From positions 1 to 64,000 of the forward strand of contig NZ_JAXMOR010000002.1 of NCBI RefSeq assembly GCF_034669705.1: a stretch of DNA of 64,000 nucleotides, written 5' to 3'. The position numbers and the translations under genes were made by a program. Shown here one piece after another: positions 16,507 to 26,468 of this stretch (position 1 is the first letter of the stretch; every line of letters begins with the position of its first letter). Source of the stretch: Marinovum sp034669705. GTDB taxonomy: Bacteria > Pseudomonadota > Alphaproteobacteria > Rhodobacterales > Rhodobacteraceae. A model generated the notes under the pieces. That model did not search any database. It saw nothing but the letters and a program-made list of their open reading frames with translations, and was not told where the DNA came from.

Positions 16507-17343
16507 ATGACTTTTCATGCCTCTCACTTCACGGCGTTGCAACGCACGCCATTTCAGCAGCACCCGGCCTATGGCGCCACGCTCACTCACCTTGGCCGGC
16601 CACCGCTGCGGATCTTCCTCGGCCAAGCTGTCGGCGAGGTACAGTTGGTGCGCAGGCGCTTCGGTCCTATGGGCCAGGTCGGCCTGATCTCACGCGCCGA
16701 TGTGACACGGCGCGACCTGCGGCGATTGCGCGAGGCGACCGGTTGCCGGCTGTTCGTGATCAATGCCGAGACGCCGGGCCCCGCCCCCGGACTGCAGCTG
16801 AAAACCGGCGCGCATGTGGCCGAGTTGTCACTCGAGGGCCCGGCGAAAGACTGGCGCGCGCGGATGGCGCAGAAGTGGCGCAACCGGCTCAACCGCGCGT
16901 CGGACTTCGGGTTGAAGCTCACTGCGCTGGCGCTGCCGCCCGACCCTGGCCACTGGCTCTTGCGGGTGGATCAGGCGCAGCAGGTGGTCAAACGCTATCG
17001 CGGGTACCCGCCGCGCTTTACCGCCGCCTTTGCTGCCGCGAATCGTGGCCAGGCGCGGCTTTTCGAGGCACGCGCGCGGGGCGCGCCGGTGGCGGCGCTG
17101 CTGTTTCTCTGTCACGGCGCGGTGGCGACCTATCACATCGGCTGGTCCGGCCCAGAGGGGCGGGCTGCCTCGGCGCATCACCTGCTGCTCTGGCGGGCGA
17201 TGGTCGATCTGGCAGCGCGCGGGGTCACGCGGCTCGATCTGGGGATAGTCGATACGGTGACCGCGCCGGGGCTGGCGCGGTTCAAGCTTGGCAGCGGGGC
17301 GCAGTGCCGGGCGCTGGGGGGGACATGGCTGGCGCGGGCCTGA
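16507..17343 (+). CDS. FemAB-like GNAT-fold acyl/aminoacyl transferase
   Basis: The 278-residue protein keeps the BioF2-like/FemAB pattern: KWRNRLNRASDFGLKL near residue 120, PPRFTAAFAAANRGQARLFEARARGAPVAALLFLCHGAVATYHIGWSGPEGR and SAHHLLLWRAMVDLAARGVTRLDLG, ending FKLGSGAQ. Such proteins modify peptidoglycan, lipids or polysaccharides. Substrate unknown. It overlaps nothing and faces sulP convergently. Confidence 0.8.
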   Translation: MTFHASHFTALQRTPFQQHPAYGATLTHLGRPPLRIFLGQAVGEVQLVRRRFGPMGQVGLISRADVTRRDLRRLREATGCRLFVINAETPGPAPGLQLKTGAHVAELSLEGPAKDWRARMAQKWRNRLNRASDFGLKLTALALPPDPGHWLLRVDQAQQVVKRYRGYPPRFTAAFAAANRGQARLFEARARGAPVAALLFLCHGAVATYHIGWSGPEGRAASAHHLLLWRAMVDLAARGVTRLDLGIVDTVTAPGLARFKLGSGAQCRALGGTWLARA

Positions 17344-17378
17344 GCCATGCCCCCGGTGCGTCCGGTGCCCCCGGCGGC

Positions 17379-19013
17379 TCAGTGACCGCCGAGGATGCCG
17401 GTGCGGACGTGGTAATCCACCGCCAGCTCGTAATCGGGGTCGTCGTCGCTGTCGACCATCAGGTGGCCGGCCTTGGTGAGCAGCGAATGGCAGTCGCGGC
17501 TCAGGTGGCGCAGCTTGATGACCTTGCCGGCGGCCTCGTATTTCGAGGCGACGGCCTCGATCGCCTGCAGCGCCGACTGGTCGACGACACGGCTCTCGGC
17601 GAAATCGACGATCACGGTGTCGGGGTCGCCGGCAATGTCGAAAAGCTCGATGAACCCGTCGGAGGAGCCGAAGAACAGCGGGCCCTGGATCTCGTAGACC
17701 TTGGCGCCCTTGTCGGTGATCGACATGCGGGTGCGGGCGTGGATCCGCCGGGCGTTGTTCCACGAATAGGCCAGCGCCGAGACGATGACACCCACCACCA
17801 CCGCAACCGCGAGGTCTTCGTAGACCGTGACCGCGGTGACCAGCAGGATGACGAAGGCATCCATCTTGGGCACCTTGCGCAGGATGGTCAGCGAATTCCA
17901 GGCGAAGGTGCCGATCACCACCATGAACATCACGCCGACCAGCGCCGCCAGCGGGATCACCTCGATGATCGGCGAGGCGAAGAGGATAAAGATCAGCAGG
18001 AAAACCGCCGCCGCGATGCCGGCGATGCGGGTGCGGCCGCCGGATTTGACGTTGATCATCGACTGGCCGATCATCGCGCAGCCGCCCATGCCGCCAAAGA
18101 AGCCGGTGACGGTATTGGCCACGCCCTGGGCGATGCATTCCTGGCTGGCGCCGCCGCGCTTGCCGGTGATCTCGCCCACGAGGTTCAGCGTGAGCAGCGA
18201 TTCGATCAGCCCGATGGCCGCCAGGATCACCGCGTAGGGCAGGATGATCTGCAGGGTTTCCCAGGTCAGCGGCACCATGGGGATATGGAAGCCGGGCAGC
18301 CCGCCCTGGATCGAGGCCATGTCGCCGACCCGCGGCACATCGATGCCAAAGGCGATGACCAGCCCCGCCACGACACCGATTCCGGCGAGCGGAGCCGGGA
18401 TCACCTTGGTGATCCGCGGCATGACCCAGATGATCGCCATGGTCAGCGCCACCAGCCCCAGCATGGTAACCAGGGGCCAGCCGGTCAGCCAGTCGCCGCC
18501 GCCCATCCCGTGGCCGGAGCTCTCGGCGGTGCCGGGCACCTTGAACTGGGTCAGCTGGGCAAGGAAGATCACGATCGCCAAGCCGTTGACAAAGCCTAGC
18601 ATCACCGGGTGCGGCACCAGCCGGATGAACTTGCCCCATTGCATGGCGCCGGCGAAAATCTGCATCAGCCCCATCAGCACCACCGTGGCAAAAAGGTATT
18701 CGACGCCGTGCTGCGCCACCAGCGCCACCATGACGACGGCGAGCGCGCCGGTCGCGCCGGAAATCATCCCCGGGCGCCCCCCGATCAGCGCGGTGATGAG
18801 ACCGACGAGAAAGGCGGCGTAGAGGCCGACCAGCGGGTGCACCCCGGCGACAAAGGCAAAGGCCACCGCCTCGGGTACCAGCGCCAGCGCGACGGTGAGG
18901 CCGGAGAGCAATTCGATCCGCAGCCGCCCCATGGTAAAGCCCTCGTCGGGCATCCAGCGGAGGTCGGGCATGTTGGAGCCCTTGGCGAATGAGGCCAGCA
19001 AGGCGCGTTTCAT
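17379..19013 (-). CDS. SulP-family anion transporter with STAS domain
   Basis: The 544-residue membrane protein has the SulP core, starting LLSGLTVALALVPEAVAFAFVAG, with 12-14 predicted helices to about residue 425, then a cytoplasmic STAS domain (ITDKGAKVYEIQGPLFFGSSDGFIELF, then FAESRVVDQSALQAI). SulP transporters carry sulfate, bicarbonate, molybdate or dicarboxylates. The ion cannot be told from sequence. It is transcribed toward the FemAB-like gene. Confidence 0.92.
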   Translation of the reverse strand: MKRALLASFAKGSNMPDLRWMPDEGFTMGRLRIELLSGLTVALALVPEAVAFAFVAGVHPLVGLYAAFLVGLITALIGGRPGMISGATGALAVVMVALVAQHGVEYLFATVVLMGLMQIFAGAMQWGKFIRLVPHPVMLGFVNGLAIVIFLAQLTQFKVPGTAESSGHGMGGGDWLTGWPLVTMLGLVALTMAIIWVMPRITKVIPAPLAGIGVVAGLVIAFGIDVPRVGDMASIQGGLPGFHIPMVPLTWETLQIILPYAVILAAIGLIESLLTLNLVGEITGKRGGASQECIAQGVANTVTGFFGGMGGCAMIGQSMINVKSGGRTRIAGIAAAVFLLIFILFASPIIEVIPLAALVGVMFMVVIGTFAWNSLTILRKVPKMDAFVILLVTAVTVYEDLAVAVVVGVIVSALAYSWNNARRIHARTRMSITDKGAKVYEIQGPLFFGSSDGFIELFDIAGDPDTVIVDFAESRVVDQSALQAIEAVASKYEAAGKVIKLRHLSRDCHSLLTKAGHLMVDSDDDPDYELAVDYHVRTGILGGH

Positions 19014-19229
19014 CGGCGGATCCTGATGTTTGATGTGGTTGCGTTAGCGCTATAGAGCGGTGCCGCGCGAAATGCCACCCCGGCGGGGTTCGGAATGCAA
19101 TGGCTGGGAGAGAGGCGACGCGCGCGTGAACCCAGTCGGGCGCCCGGAACAAGGGCGCAGCCTGCCACCCTGACTTGCGCTCGCCCGCCCCCGCCGTAAG
19201 GTAGCCCCGGGACCAGACGGAGCAGGCGC

Positions 19230-20122
<893 letters not shown>

Positions 20123-20123
<1 letters not shown>

Positions 20124-20752
20124 TGGCCTTCGATCTCTGGCTGACCTTCGTGGCGGCCTCGACCGCGCTCTTGCTGATCCCCGGGCCGACGGTGCTTTTG
20201 GTGCTGAGCTATGCGCTCTCGAAGGGACGGGGGGTGGCGCTGGCCTCGGCGGCCGGTGTGGCCACCGGCGATCTGGTTGCCATGAGCGCGTCACTGGCGG
20301 GGCTCGGGGCGCTGGTGCTGGCCTCGGCCACGCTCTTCACCGTGCTGAAATGGCTGGGCGCGGCTTATCTGGTGTGGCTGGGCCTCAAGCTGATCCGCTC
20401 GGCGCCCTCAGAGGGGCTCACCGCAGACCGGATCGGCGCGGATGTCACCTCGCGCGGGGTGTTCGCGCATACCGCCGCGGTGACGGCGCTCAACCCGAAA
20501 TCCATCGCCTTCTTCATCGCCTTCGTGCCGCAATTCCTTGACCCGGGCGCGGCCTTGGCGCCGCAGTTCGCGGTGCTTGTCGCCACCTTTGTCGGTCTCG
20601 CGGCGCTCAACGCGCTGGCCTATGCGCTGCTGGCCGACCGGCTGCGGCGGATGATCTCGCGGCCACAGGTGCTGACCTGGATCACCCGCGCCGGCGGGGG
20701 CGCGCTGATTGCCATGGGCGTGCTGACGGCGACGATGCGGCGGGCGGCCTGA
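20123..20752 (+). CDS. LysE/RhtB-family amino-acid exporter
   Basis: The 209-residue protein has six hydrophobic helices and the family's first-helix pattern LLLIPGPTVLLVLSYALSKGR. The middle segment TALNPKSIAFFIAFVPQF is also characteristic. It exports small amino acids or related compounds. AGGAGA stands five bases before the ATG at 20123, which overlaps the mtnP stop. Pairing with mtnP could link export to methionine salvage, though that is speculation. Confidence 0.9.
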
Positions 20753-20929
20753 TCAGGCCTTGTCGGCGTGTTTCTTCATGAACTTGCGGATGAAGTGGCG
20801 GATCTCGCGCGCCGCGGTGGTGTCAAGCTCGCGGCAGAGCGCCACGAAGGCGTCACGCTCGTCCTTGTCGAGCCGAAGGATCAGCTGGGCGTCCTTGTTC
20901 GCGCTCTTCTTCTTTGGCTTCTCGCTCAC
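20753..20929 (-). CDS. Small ribbon-helix-helix-like protein
   Basis: A 58-residue basic protein from a GTG start (VSEKPKKKSANKDAQ). The segment AQLILRLDKDERDAFVALCRELDTTAAREIRHFIRKF has one strand and two helices, the layout of Arc/CopG DNA-binding proteins. A longer frame upstream exists but crosses a palindromic promoter region. An 18-base near-palindrome lies 34 bases upstream, so autoregulation is likely. No toxin gene is adjacent. Confidence 0.7.
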   Translation of the reverse strand: MSEKPKKKSANKDAQLILRLDKDERDAFVALCRELDTTAAREIRHFIRKFMKKHADKA

Positions 20930-20962
20930 GTAAACTGGCCTGACCCTTGATTTCTGGCGCCT

Positions 20963-20980
20963 GCAGTGTATATACATTGC
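20963..20980. promoter_or_regulatory. Near-perfect palindrome in a divergent promoter
   Basis: GCAGTGTATATACATTGC has a perfect TGTATATACA centre and matching GCA/TGC ends, with one mismatched pair. It lies between the ribbon-helix-helix gene (minus) and the small gene at 21035 (plus). It is a good candidate operator for the RHH protein. Confidence 0.5.
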
Positions 20981-21034
20981 ATAGGCGACGCAGCGCGATG
21001 CTATGTCGCCGCTGTCAAAAAGGGAAGAGTGAAT

Positions 21035-21184
21035 ATGTTGCCGATCAGTGTCGCCAGATGCCTTCTGATGCAGGACCGGATGGACTGGAACCGCCCGCAT
21101 GCCACGTGGCTGACCCGCAAGTTCTATGCCCTGAGGTTTCCGAAAAAGCATGACGGGAACCCGGACTGGCGCGATCCGCGCTGA
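21035..21184 (+). CDS. Small basic protein of unknown function
   Basis: The 49-residue frame MLPISVARCLLMQDRMDWN ends in RFPKKHDGNPDWRDPR. AGGGAAGAG lies before the ATG. Tryptophan-rich and protein-like composition argue for a real gene; it abuts the convergent sulfotransferase by one base. No family is recognised. Confidence 0.5.
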   Translation: MLPISVARCLLMQDRMDWNRPHATWLTRKFYALRFPKKHDGNPDWRDPR

Positions 21185-21829
21185 TCAGAAGTCATAGCCG
21201 AAGCGGGCGATATCGGCGGCACAGACACGGGCAATGATCTCGGCGCCGGCGTCGTCGTAATAGCCCCGGTAATCGGCGGCGCGCTCAGAGCGGTTGGCGT
21301 GCGGCATCTCCGGCCGGAAGCCGAGATGCGCCTCGAGCGCCGGCAGGTCGGTCTCGAGGTGCTCGAGCCGCAGGAACAGCGCCGGGCGTTCGCGCCCGGC
21401 CGCATCGGTGACATACTGCGCCGCCGGGCTGTGCTTCAGGCTCGCCTGGATCGGCGGTGCGCGCAGGAACTCGGCAAAGCTCAGCCGCTGCGCCAAGGAC
21501 ACCGCCAGATGGTCAAAGCGCTGCACCCTGAGCCAGTGGTAGTAGCTCACCACCCGGTCCCAGGGGTTGCGCACCAGGGTAAAGATCTGCAGCTGGTCGA
21601 GCTCGTCCGGAGACACCACCCCGTCGATATCGGCCAGGGTCGCATGTTTCCACAGCCTCCCGCGCGGCGAGAGTGTCTTGAGCCTGCCGCGGCGCCGGAG
21701 CGCCTTTGGCGTGTCGCCGATCAGGATGTCATCGGCCTTGGCGCGGGCCTCGAGCGCCAGCGCCATGGCGGTGCCGCCGGTCTTGGGAATATGGACGAAG
21801 ATATAGCGCCGGCCGCGGGAGATAATCAT
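21185..21829 (-). CDS. Sulfotransferase-family protein
   Basis: The 214-residue protein has the 5'-phosphosulfate loop FVHIPKTGGTAMALAL near residue 11 and the 3'-phosphate motif FTLVRNPWDRVVSYYHW near 85. It would move a sulfuryl group from PAPS to a sugar or other acceptor. It follows the DMT exporter by nine bases on the same strand, so they probably form one transcript. The acceptor is unknown; bacterial examples often modify surface glycans. Confidence 0.88.
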   Translation of the reverse strand: MIISRGRRYIFVHIPKTGGTAMALALEARAKADDILIGDTPKALRRRGRLKTLSPRGRLWKHATLADIDGVVSPDELDQLQIFTLVRNPWDRVVSYYHWLRVQRFDHLAVSLAQRLSFAEFLRAPPIQASLKHSPAAQYVTDAAGRERPALFLRLEHLETDLPALEAHLGFRPEMPHANRSERAADYRGYYDDAGAEIIARVCAADIARFGYDF

Positions 21830-21838
21830 GACGCGACG

Positions 21839-22759
21839 CTACCCGTCCCGCAGCCGCCAGACAATCACCAGCCCGGCGCCGGCAATCAGCGCGATGCCCG
21901 CCACCTCGTTCCAGCCGACCCGCTGGCCGAAGATCACGAAAGCCGCCAGCGGGCCGAAGATGAAGACCGAATACTCGAAGACCGCCACGTAGGAGGCCTC
22001 GCCCAGCGCATAGGCGCGGGTGATCAACCCGACGCCCAGCACCGAAAACACCGCCTGGACAACCATCAGCAGGTGCACCAGTGGCGACATCGGCCAGACC
22101 CAGCCGCGGGTGACGAACCCCGCCGCGCCCTCGCCCACCTCCGGCTGCAGCAAGGTCACGGCAGAAAGCCCCGCCACACCGATCAGCCCCTGCACCAGGA
22201 ACATCGCCAGCAGCATCGCCAGCACGTCCTCTCCGGCGCAGACGGTGCGGGTGGCGATGGCGCCCAGCGCATAGAACAGCCCGCCAAAGACCGGCAGGAA
22301 AGTGGCAAGGCTGAGGTTCGACGGGTCGGGGCTCAGCACCACAAGGATGCCGACAAAGCCCATGCTCACCGCCAGCACCCGCCAGGGCCCGATCGGCTGG
22401 CGCAGCGCCAGGGCGGTGATCACCAGCACGAAGACCGGCGAGGTGAACAGCCCCGAGAGCGCCTGCGCGATCGGCAGCACCGAGAGCGCGCCGAAGTAGA
22501 ACATCATCGAGATCGCCAGCATCGCCCCGCGCAGGACAACCGCCCAGAGCCGGTCCGGTCGCACAGATCCCAGCCCCAGCCGTGCGGCCAGCAGGATCAC
22601 CGGCACCGCCAGCACCACCCGCCAGGCGTAGAACTGCCAGAGGCCGATCTCGGCCGCGAGCCGTGGCACGGCGTTGTCGATCACGCCGATCACCGCCATG
22701 GCGCCCAGCATCGAGGCGGCCGCGGCCAGCGGGCGGGTTTCGGGAACGGGTCTGCTCAT
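21839..22759 (-). CDS. DMT-superfamily (EamA) transporter
   Basis: This 306-residue protein has ten hydrophobic helices in two EamA halves (first from AAAASMLGAMAVIGVIDNAVP, second from LVHLLMVVQAVFSVLGVGL). The start MSRPVPETRP is used because the much longer open frame upstream overlaps the acyl-CoA synthetase. Substrate unknown. It is divergent from the synthetase. Confidence 0.88.
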   Translation of the reverse strand: MSRPVPETRPLAAAASMLGAMAVIGVIDNAVPRLAAEIGLWQFYAWRVVLAVPVILLAARLGLGSVRPDRLWAVVLRGAMLAISMMFYFGALSVLPIAQALSGLFTSPVFVLVITALALRQPIGPWRVLAVSMGFVGILVVLSPDPSNLSLATFLPVFGGLFYALGAIATRTVCAGEDVLAMLLAMFLVQGLIGVAGLSAVTLLQPEVGEGAAGFVTRGWVWPMSPLVHLLMVVQAVFSVLGVGLITRAYALGEASYVAVFEYSVFIFGPLAAFVIFGQRVGWNEVAGIALIAGAGLVIVWRLRDG

Positions 22760-22834
22760 CGGGTCAACGGGCCAGCTTGCGGGAGGTCTGTCTTGCCTTA
22801 TAACGACAGGATCAGGCTTGAAAGGGAGGATGCG

Positions 22835-24466
22835 ATGGGTTGGCTGGCGGATGAGACCGGGTTGGACCGCAACCCCGCGAACTACGTGCCGCTGACGCCG
22901 CTCTCGATGCTGCAGCGGGCGCGGCGCATTTTCCCCGAGCGGCTCGCCGTGGCCTATGGCACGCACCGCAAGACCTATGCCGAGTACCACGCCCGCTGCA
23001 CCCGCCTTGCCTCGGCGCTGGCGGCGGCCGGCATCCGGCCGGGCGACGTGGTGGCCACCGTGCTGCCCAACATCCCCGCCCAGGCCGAGGCGCACTTCGG
23101 TGTCCCGGCCTGCGGCGCGGTGCTCAACACCATCAACACCCGGCTCGAGCCCGAGACCATCGCCTATATCCTCGACCATGGCGGCGCGCGGCTGGTGCTG
23201 GTCGATACCGGCGTGCTGCCGGTGGTGACCGCCGCGTTCGCGCTGATGGAGGGCGCAGCCCCCGGCATCGTCGAGGTGCCAGACCCGGTGGCCGGCCTGC
23301 CCGCCAGCGGCGATCACCTGCAATACGAGGATTTCCTCGCCAGCGGCGGCCCCGAGTTCGACTGGCGCCTGCCCGGCGACGAATGGGAGAGCATCGCGCT
23401 CAGCTATACCTCCGGCACCACCGGCCGGCCCAAGGGGGTGGTGACCCACCACCGTGGCGCCTATCTCAGCGCCATGGCGCAGCCGGTGTCATGGCGGATG
23501 GTGCTCTATCCGCGCTACCTGACCATCGTGCCGCTGTTTCACTGCAACGGATGGTGCCACACCTGGATGATGCCGCTTTTGGGCGGCACGCTGGTCTGCT
23601 GCCGCGAGATCACCGCGAAAGCGATCTTTGATGCCATCGCCGACGAAGGGGTGACGCATTTCGGCGGCGCGCCGATCGTGCTCAACATGCTGGTCAACGC
23701 CCCCGATGAAGACCGCCGCAGCTTTGCCCAGACCGTCGAGGTCTTTACTGCCGGCGCGCCCCCGGCTCCGGCGACCCTGGCCAAGATCGAGCCGATGGGT
23801 TTTAACATCACCCAGGTCTACGGGCTGACCGAGACCTATGGCCCCTCGACCGAATGCACTTGGCGCGACGAGGATTGGCAGGCGCTGACGCCTGACGACC
23901 GCGCCGCGGTCAAGGCGCGGCAGGGCGTGGCGATGCCGATGATGGACGAGATCACCGTGCTCACGCCGGACCGCCTCGAACAGGTGCCGATGGACGGCGT
24001 CACCCAGGGCGAGATCATGTTTCGCGGCAACGCAGTGATGAAGGGCTATTACAGGAACCCGGACGCCACGGCCGAGGCCTTTCGCGGCGGCTGGTTCCAC
24101 TCTGGCGACCTCGCGATCCAGCATCCCGACGGCTATGTCCAGATCGCCGACCGCGCCAAGGACATCATCATTTCCGGCGGCGAGAACATCTCCTCGGTCG
24201 AAGTCGAAGGCACGCTGATGGCACATGATGCGGTGTCACTGGCCGCCGTCGTGGCGCGGCCTGACGAGCAATGGGGCGAGGTGCCTTGCGCCTTTGTCGA
24301 GCTGAAACCGGGGCACGAGCCGTCCGAGGCCGAGCTGATCGCCTTTGCGCGCGAACGTCTTGCGGGTTTCAAGACGCCGAAAAAGGTCGTATTCCGTGAG
24401 CTGCCGAAAACATCGACCGGCAAGATACAGAAATTCGAACTGCGCAAGATTGCCAAGGACCTTTGA
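22835..24466 (+). CDS. AMP-binding acyl-CoA synthetase
   Basis: The 543-residue enzyme activates a carboxylic acid with ATP and joins it to CoA. It has SYTSGTTGRPKGV (ATP loop, about 190), VYGLTETYGPS, GWFHSGDLAIQHPDGYVQIADRAKD and the catalytic-lysine end PKTSTGKIQKFELRK. AGGGAGG lies six bases before ATG 22835, which rejects the long upstream frame. Sequence style is that of medium-chain or aromatic acid CoA ligases. waaA follows six bases later. Confidence 0.93.
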   Translation: MGWLADETGLDRNPANYVPLTPLSMLQRARRIFPERLAVAYGTHRKTYAEYHARCTRLASALAAAGIRPGDVVATVLPNIPAQAEAHFGVPACGAVLNTINTRLEPETIAYILDHGGARLVLVDTGVLPVVTAAFALMEGAAPGIVEVPDPVAGLPASGDHLQYEDFLASGGPEFDWRLPGDEWESIALSYTSGTTGRPKGVVTHHRGAYLSAMAQPVSWRMVLYPRYLTIVPLFHCNGWCHTWMMPLLGGTLVCCREITAKAIFDAIADEGVTHFGGAPIVLNMLVNAPDEDRRSFAQTVEVFTAGAPPAPATLAKIEPMGFNITQVYGLTETYGPSTECTWRDEDWQALTPDDRAAVKARQGVAMPMMDEITVLTPDRLEQVPMDGVTQGEIMFRGNAVMKGYYRNPDATAEAFRGGWFHSGDLAIQHPDGYVQIADRAKDIIISGGENISSVEVEGTLMAHDAVSLAAVVARPDEQWGEVPCAFVELKPGHEPSEAELIAFARERLAGFKTPKKVVFRELPKTSTGKIQKFELRKIAKDL

Positions 24467-24472
24467 TCCTTC

Positions 24473-25750
24473 ATGACATTTCCGGCCCTGCCGCTCTATC
24501 GCCTCGTCACCGGCCTGGCGTGGCCCCTGGTCGCGCTGGTCCTTTTGGCCCGCGTTTTCTCGGGACGCGAGCGTCTGGCCGACTGGGCCGAGCGGACCGG
24601 GCTGGCGCTCGGACGCGCACCGGGTCCGCATCTCTGGCTGCACGCCGCCTCGAATGGTGAGCTGACCTCGGCACGGCCGCTGCTGCTGGCGCTGCATGCC
24701 GCGCGGCCGGATCTGCGTTTCCTGATCACCAGCAATTCGCTCACCGCCCGCGATCTGGCGTCCGAACTGGGCCTGCCCGGTGTGCACGCCCGGCTGGCGC
24801 CGTTTGACACCCGCTGGGTGGCCTGGCTGCTCTGCCGGCGCTACGGCGTGGTGGGCCATGTTCTGCTCGAAGCGGAGTTCTGGCCCAACCGGATCGCCGC
24901 CGTCGCCAACCGCGGCCTGCCGGTGATCGCCATGGGCGCGCGGCTTTCGGCGCGCACGGCGCAGAGCTGGCGCAAGCTGGCCCCCCTGTCGCGCTGGCTT
25001 CTGTCGCGGCTGAGTTTCGTCTCGCCGCAGGATGCGGGGACGGCGCAGCGCCTGTCGGACCTTGGGCTGGCGCCGGAGCGGCTTGGCGAGGTGCTGGACC
25101 TCAAGGCCTTCTACGTGCCGCCCGCCGGGCTGACGCTTGACCCCGAGCTGCAGGCGCAGTTCGACCGGGAGGCCACGTGGCTTGCCGCCTCGACCCATGA
25201 GGGCGAGGACGAGATCGTGCTCAAGGCCCATGCCGCGCTGCTTGCACACCGGCCTGAGGCGCGGCTGATCATTGCCCCCCGCCACCCCCGCCGCGGTGCC
25301 GAGATTGCCGCCATGGCCCGTGCCGCAGGCCTGGCCGTAACGCGGCGCGCCGCCGGCGAGGCCCCGCAGGCCGGGGCCGTCTATGTGGCGGATACCCTTG
25401 GGGAAATGCCGCTCTGGTACCAGCTTGCCGGCACCACCTTCATCGGCGGATCGCTGGTCGAGAAAGGCGGTCACACGCCGTTTGAACCGGCGGTCTTCGA
25501 CAGCACCCTGCTGCACGGGCCCGACACCCGCAACTTCACCCTCATCTTCCGCAGGCTCGATGTTGCCGGTGCGGCGATCCAGGTCGCCAGCGCCGAGGAT
25601 CTGACCCGCGCCCTGATCCAGGTGCGCGACCCCGAGCGGCGCGATGCGATGCGGCGCAAGGCCCATGCGCAGCTCGACCAGCCTGCCGATCTGGCCGACC
25701 TGGTGCAGCGCATCGCCGCCGCCCTGCCCGGCGCACGTGATGGGGCGTGA
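24473..25750 (+). CDS. waaA: 3-deoxy-D-manno-octulosonic acid (Kdo) transferase
   Basis: The 425-residue inner-membrane glycosyltransferase adds Kdo to lipid A precursor. It has the N-terminal anchor LVTGLAWPLVALVLLARVF, the catalytic Glu in HAASNGELTSARP, EAEFWPN, APRHPRRG and the nucleotide-binding FIGGSLVEKGGHTPFEPA. It begins six bases after the acyl-CoA synthetase stop and probably shares its transcript. Confidence 0.93.
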   Translation: MTFPALPLYRLVTGLAWPLVALVLLARVFSGRERLADWAERTGLALGRAPGPHLWLHAASNGELTSARPLLLALHAARPDLRFLITSNSLTARDLASELGLPGVHARLAPFDTRWVAWLLCRRYGVVGHVLLEAEFWPNRIAAVANRGLPVIAMGARLSARTAQSWRKLAPLSRWLLSRLSFVSPQDAGTAQRLSDLGLAPERLGEVLDLKAFYVPPAGLTLDPELQAQFDREATWLAASTHEGEDEIVLKAHAALLAHRPEARLIIAPRHPRRGAEIAAMARAAGLAVTRRAAGEAPQAGAVYVADTLGEMPLWYQLAGTTFIGGSLVEKGGHTPFEPAVFDSTLLHGPDTRNFTLIFRRLDVAGAAIQVASAEDLTRALIQVRDPERRDAMRRKAHAQLDQPADLADLVQRIAAALPGARDGA

Positions 25751-25817
25751 GCGCGCAGCGAGTTGAACTTGCCGGACAAATGGCTATGTCTTGGTCAATC
25801 AAGGATCGGTCACGGCG

Positions 25818-26252
25818 ATGATTCACTACGCGCTGAAATGCAGCGAAGACCACAGGTTCGAAAGCTGGTTCCAGTCCGCAGCCGCCTTCGACAAGCTTCA
25901 GGCCGCGGGCATGGTGGCCTGCGCCGTCTGCGGCACCAGCGCGGTCGACCGTGACCTGATGGCACCCCGCGTTTCGCATGGCTCGTCCAAGCCCGCGCCC
26001 GCGCCGGCCAAGCCGCTTTCGACCCCGGCCTCGCCGGCCGAAAAGGCGCTGGCCGACCTCAAGGCGCATATCGAGAAGACCTCCGAGGACGTCGGCCGCG
26101 ACTTTGCCCGCGAGGCCCGCGCGATCCATCTTGGCGAGGCGCCGAGCCGGGCGATCCGTGGCGAGGCCAAGCCCGAAGAGGCGCGCAAGCTGGTCGAAGA
26201 CGGCGTGCCGATCGCGCCGCTGCCCTTTCGGGTGGGGCGGAAATCCAACTGA
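25818..26252 (+). CDS. DUF1178 family protein
   Basis: The 144-residue protein begins MIHYALKCSEDHRFESWF and has a paired-cysteine segment (CAVCGTSAV) resembling a small metal ribbon. The end PEEARKLVEDGVPIAPLPF is typical of DUF1178. Its function is unknown. It stands between waaA and the iron-box operon. Confidence 0.88.
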   Translation: MIHYALKCSEDHRFESWFQSAAAFDKLQAAGMVACAVCGTSAVDRDLMAPRVSHGSSKPAPAPAKPLSTPASPAEKALADLKAHIEKTSEDVGRDFAREARAIHLGEAPSRAIRGEAKPEEARKLVEDGVPIAPLPFRVGRKSN

Positions 26253-26372
26253 TCACCTGACGACCGGCGACAGCTTGCCGCGCCAAGTACGCCCCCTATA
26301 CCGTTGAATTAAGACGTTTAATCTCGATCTCTTGTGACCGGGGCGACGACTGATTTTGCCCCATTGACTATT

Positions 26373-26389
26373 CTGACTGATTAAGTCAG
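26373..26389 (+). promoter_or_regulatory. TGA-N9-TCA iron box upstream of the imelysin operon
   Basis: CTGACTGATTAAGTCAG is a 6-5-6 perfect inverted repeat with TGA-N9-TCA inside it. That pattern is the RirA iron-responsive box of rhizobia and resembles the iron box described in Rhodobacterales. A TTGACT hexamer at 26364 could be the -35, so binding would overlap the promoter. It lies 80 bases before the first imelysin gene. Confidence 0.7.
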
Positions 26390-26468
26390 CTATTGCGCAG
26401 CCCCATGCTGTGCAGGCCGCGTCGTCCTGCCCGGCACGATATTAACGAGTTGAAAGGACACCTCCGAA

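Noticed and set aside
21299..22834. N-terminal extension of the acyl-CoA synthetase by about 500 codons
   Set aside because: The extension is antisense to the sulfotransferase and DMT genes; the ATG at 22835 has AGGGAGG before it and matches the family start.
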